Shown one piece after another: positions 61,799 to 64,000 of a stretch of 64,000 nt of DNA; within the stretch, counting starts at the first letter, position 1; each line of letters begins with the position of its first letter. Below the pieces are notes generated by a model. The model was not told where the DNA came from, did no database searches, and was given only the letters and a program-made list of their open reading frames with translations. The translations under genes and the position numbers were made by a program. The DNA comes from JACMLD01 sp047602295 (GTDB lineage: Bacteria > Bacteroidota > Bacteroidia > Chitinophagales > Chitinophagaceae), in NCBI GenBank assembly GCA_047602295.1, contig JASGHP010000001.1, positions 4,712,001 through 4,776,000 on the forward strand. Reading direction: 5' to 3'.

Positions 61799-64000
61799 AT
61801 GATGTGTAGCTGGACTAAACTTGCTGTTTATAAATGGATCTTTTTATTGCTTCTTATTCTCTTTCCTGCAGGTTTATGTGCGCAATTTCCCAGCCTGGGA
61901 GATAATTCGCTGCGACAATTACAATCCTGCCCCGTAGTAAAAGAACCCGATACCTGTCAGCGTACGTTTTTCAAGGAATACACCAGCAGCTCTGGCTTTA
62001 TCAGGATGCGACAAATAATGAAGTCTGGAAAAGATTTTTTAATTCCAGCTATATGGAGAACCGCACCAAATTGGAATATGGATTGGTTAGGTTTGGTGAA
62101 AATGGATACAGCGGGCCATCTGAAAGAAACACGTCTTCTTGGTTTACCCAACTTGTATATCAGTAAGCTCATCGCGTTGCGGGATGGCAATTTCCTTATT
62201 TTCGGAACTTATGGTAACAGCTCCACTTTTGCTGAACTCTACTTTGCAAAGATCGATCCGCAACTCAATATTATATGGGAGCAAAAACTAACCTCAACTC
62301 CTTATTTCAATACAGTTGCTGAGGTTGTTGAGTCGAAGGAAGGCGATCTTTATTGTTACGTTATTGATCATGAAATAAATAATATTGAAGCACGTGTTGC
62401 GATGAAACTTACCGCAACCGGCCAGCCGGTGTGGATCAAAAAGTTTAATACAGGTCCGAACAATTTTTTAGGGCAAGGAGAATATATAGCAGCAATTGTA
62501 GAGCTAGGAGACAATATTATTCTGAAGTATAACGAGGAGGTTTCCGATTTCAGCCCGCACCTGATGAGTTTGAAAAAATCTGATGGGTCTATTAATTGGG
62601 TTAGGAAATACCAAATGGACGGACCATTTGGTGGCTCAAATGCTTTCAAACTAAATACTCTTTTGTCTGATGGCACTAATATCTATATGCAGGGTTATAC
62701 CCAGGGAAAGGATATTTTTCTAAAAATAAGGCCAGACGGATCGATGGGCCTTGCAAAAAAAGTTGTCTCATCTACCGTTATTTGTGGTGATATGTCGTTT
62801 AGAGCAGATGGCCGCCTACTACTAAATGTGGCCAATATTACGCTCGGCGGTATAAGCGGTGTACTTGAAATGGACACTTCTTTCAACGTGCTACGCAGTC
62901 AGTACATGCAGCGGCCGGGTGATCTTGGTTTTGGTGGAGTAGCGCCTGTTGGAGATTCTCTTGTTTATGAAAGTGGTACATTCTGGAATCCCGACGCTCA
63001 CATAGCATCGCTTCTTTTTGTAAAATATAATTTCAATAGTTCTTTTGGCAATTGCGCCGTGGCCGACCAACCTTTTGTGCTGAGCGAAATTAATCAGCCC
63101 ACTGTGACCAAAACGGTTCCACAATCATCGCCTGCATTGCCGGTGCAAAATGCAATTACTACGACAATACTACCCCTCGACATGTGCTACGCCGCGTATT
63201 ATTGTGGAAATGCCCCGGCTTGTACGGACATAAAACTTCAGGGCCCTGAAACAATCTGCGATACCAGCAACGTCTACAGCTTCAAGGTTGAGAAAAATTC
63301 CGGCTGCAATGGTATGGTTGGCTGGAGCATGGACACAATACCACAACAGGTTCGGATTGTAAGCAAGACAGACGCTGAGTTACAGTTAAAAGTATTGAAG
63401 AGTGGAAATTTCAAGATTCACTCCAGGGTTTTTGCTTCCTGCGGATGGTTGGAAGACAGTATTAGCGTTACGGCAAATGCGCAAAATACTTCACTGGATT
63501 TGGGTAAAGACACTGTTCTTTGCGAAGGCAATACAATGATCTTGCACGCTGGCGCCTGGTTTTCTTCCTATCAATGGCAAGACGGTAGTACTGATTCCGT
63601 ATTCGCCGTTAAAGCTCCGGGTCTTTACTATGTACAGGTAGCCGCTTGTGATAATTTAATATCCGACAGCATTGTAGTTGGGCCTCAACCCAAGATTCCA
63701 TTTGACATAGGCCCCGACAGGACCAAATGTAATTCAGACACTCTACACTTGAATGCTCCTGCCGGGTTTATCAGTTATTCCTGGGGTCCTAATTATAATA
63801 TCAGTTATTCAAATGCTATAAGCGCAATCATTAATCCATTGGTTGATACCATGTATTATGTGAAAGCCCAAAAATCTCCGGGTTGTTTTGTTTACGATTC
63901 AGTAACAATAAAAGTACATACATCACCAGGTATTGGGTTGGGCCGTGATACCAGTTTCTGTATTGGCAATGCTATTACACTTTCAGCGCCATCTATGTTC
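61799..64000 (+). CDS. Large secreted adhesin-like protein, cut by window edge
   Basis: The frame is open from tandem ATGs at 61799 and 61802 to the last base, giving at least 734 residues. Signal peptide MMCSWTKLAVYKW, then IFLLLLILFPAGLCAQ. Residues about 30-450 have propeller-like repeats (DGNFLIFGTYGNS, DGTNIYMQGYTQGKDIFLKIRPDGSMGL) seen in T9SS-secreted proteins. From about residue 470 there are cysteine-containing Ig-like repeats with the motif LGKDTVLCEGN, IGPDRTKCNSDTLHLNAP and LGRDTSFCIGN, spaced about 85 residues, as in gliding-motility-associated proteins that end with a type B sorting domain. The C terminus is outside the window, so the sorting type is a guess. Confidence 0.85.
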   Translation, partial: MMCSWTKLAVYKWIFLLLLILFPAGLCAQFPSLGDNSLRQLQSCPVVKEPDTCQRTFFKEYTSSSGFIRMRQIMKSGKDFLIPAIWRTAPNWNMDWLGLVKMDTAGHLKETRLLGLPNLYISKLIALRDGNFLIFGTYGNSSTFAELYFAKIDPQLNIIWEQKLTSTPYFNTVAEVVESKEGDLYCYVIDHEINNIEARVAMKLTATGQPVWIKKFNTGPNNFLGQGEYIAAIVELGDNIILKYNEEVSDFSPHLMSLKKSDGSINWVRKYQMDGPFGGSNAFKLNTLLSDGTNIYMQGYTQGKDIFLKIRPDGSMGLAKKVVSSTVICGDMSFRADGRLLLNVANITLGGISGVLEMDTSFNVLRSQYMQRPGDLGFGGVAPVGDSLVYESGTFWNPDAHIASLLFVKYNFNSSFGNCAVADQPFVLSEINQPTVTKTVPQSSPALPVQNAITTTILPLDMCYAAYYCGNAPACTDIKLQGPETICDTSNVYSFKVEKNSGCNGMVGWSMDTIPQQVRIVSKTDAELQLKVLKSGNFKIHSRVFASCGWLEDSISVTANAQNTSLDLGKDTVLCEGNTMILHAGAWFSSYQWQDGSTDSVFAVKAPGLYYVQVAACDNLISDSIVVGPQPKIPFDIGPDRTKCNSDTLHLNAPAGFISYSWGPNYNISYSNAISAIINPLVDTMYYVKAQKSPGCFVYDSVTIKVHTSPGIGLGRDTSFCIGNAITLSAPSMF

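Overview
The window looks like a chromosomal segment of a moderately AT-rich Bacteroidota bacterium, most likely of the Chitinophagaceae type. The reasons are a SusC/SusD pair, type IX secretion (T9SS) sorting domains, LytTR-type and TPR-histidine kinase regulators, TAnnTTTG promoter boxes, few Shine-Dalgarno sites, and intergenic spacers full of short palindromes and microrepeats. I see no rRNA, tRNA, CRISPR array, insertion sequence or phage gene.

Region 1 (1-17,741, minus strand) is a polysaccharide utilization locus aimed at pectin. Read in transcription order it holds a DUF3826 gene (frame broken), SusC, SusD, two PL1 pectate lyases, a beta-helix/DUF6298-like protein (frame broken), a GH140-type apiosidase, a GH43-like enzyme and a sialidase-fold protein that runs to the left edge. 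Region 2 (18,143-20,861) holds a YjbR-like gene, a membrane winged-helix regulator and a divergent serine hydrolase.

Region 3 (20,897-43,157, minus strand) is a second long gene train that completes the pathway. Read from its head it holds a MaoC hydratase, a periplasmic-binding-protein fold without a signal peptide, two family III CoA-transferases, a lactonase-type amidohydrolase, the L-rhamnose symporter RhaT, a Gfo/Idh oxidoreductase, then secreted enzymes: a GH67/galacturonidase-like protein, GH95, GH2 with a malectin domain, GH78 rhamnosidase and GH2. Together regions 1 and 3 suggest that rhamnose-rich pectin (rhamnogalacturonan) is cut outside and in the periplasm, and that rhamnose and related sugars are imported and probably oxidised. 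The same 41-bp element (36 of 41 identical), containing two direct half-sites 21 bp apart, lies upstream of both trains in the same orientation. This is the strongest sign in the window that they form one regulon.

Region 4 (43,541-52,462, plus strand) is a MacAB-TolC-like export operon followed by its own sigma-54 response regulator and histidine kinase. A perfect 26-bp palindrome and a -24/-12 promoter lie just ahead of the first gene, so the operon is probably autoregulated. Region 5 (52,758-64,000) holds a TPR-GAF histidine kinase, a T9SS-secreted protein, a LytS/LytR-type two-component pair and a large surface protein cut by the right edge.

The most unusual items are the shared 41-bp element, the CoA-transferase/MaoC/cytosolic binding-protein cassette tied to rhamnose uptake, two genes in one operon each broken at a poly-A run (one at a canonical A_AAA_AAG slippery site), a 62-nt dispersed repeat, and post-stop AATGTG microrepeats shared by three unrelated genes.
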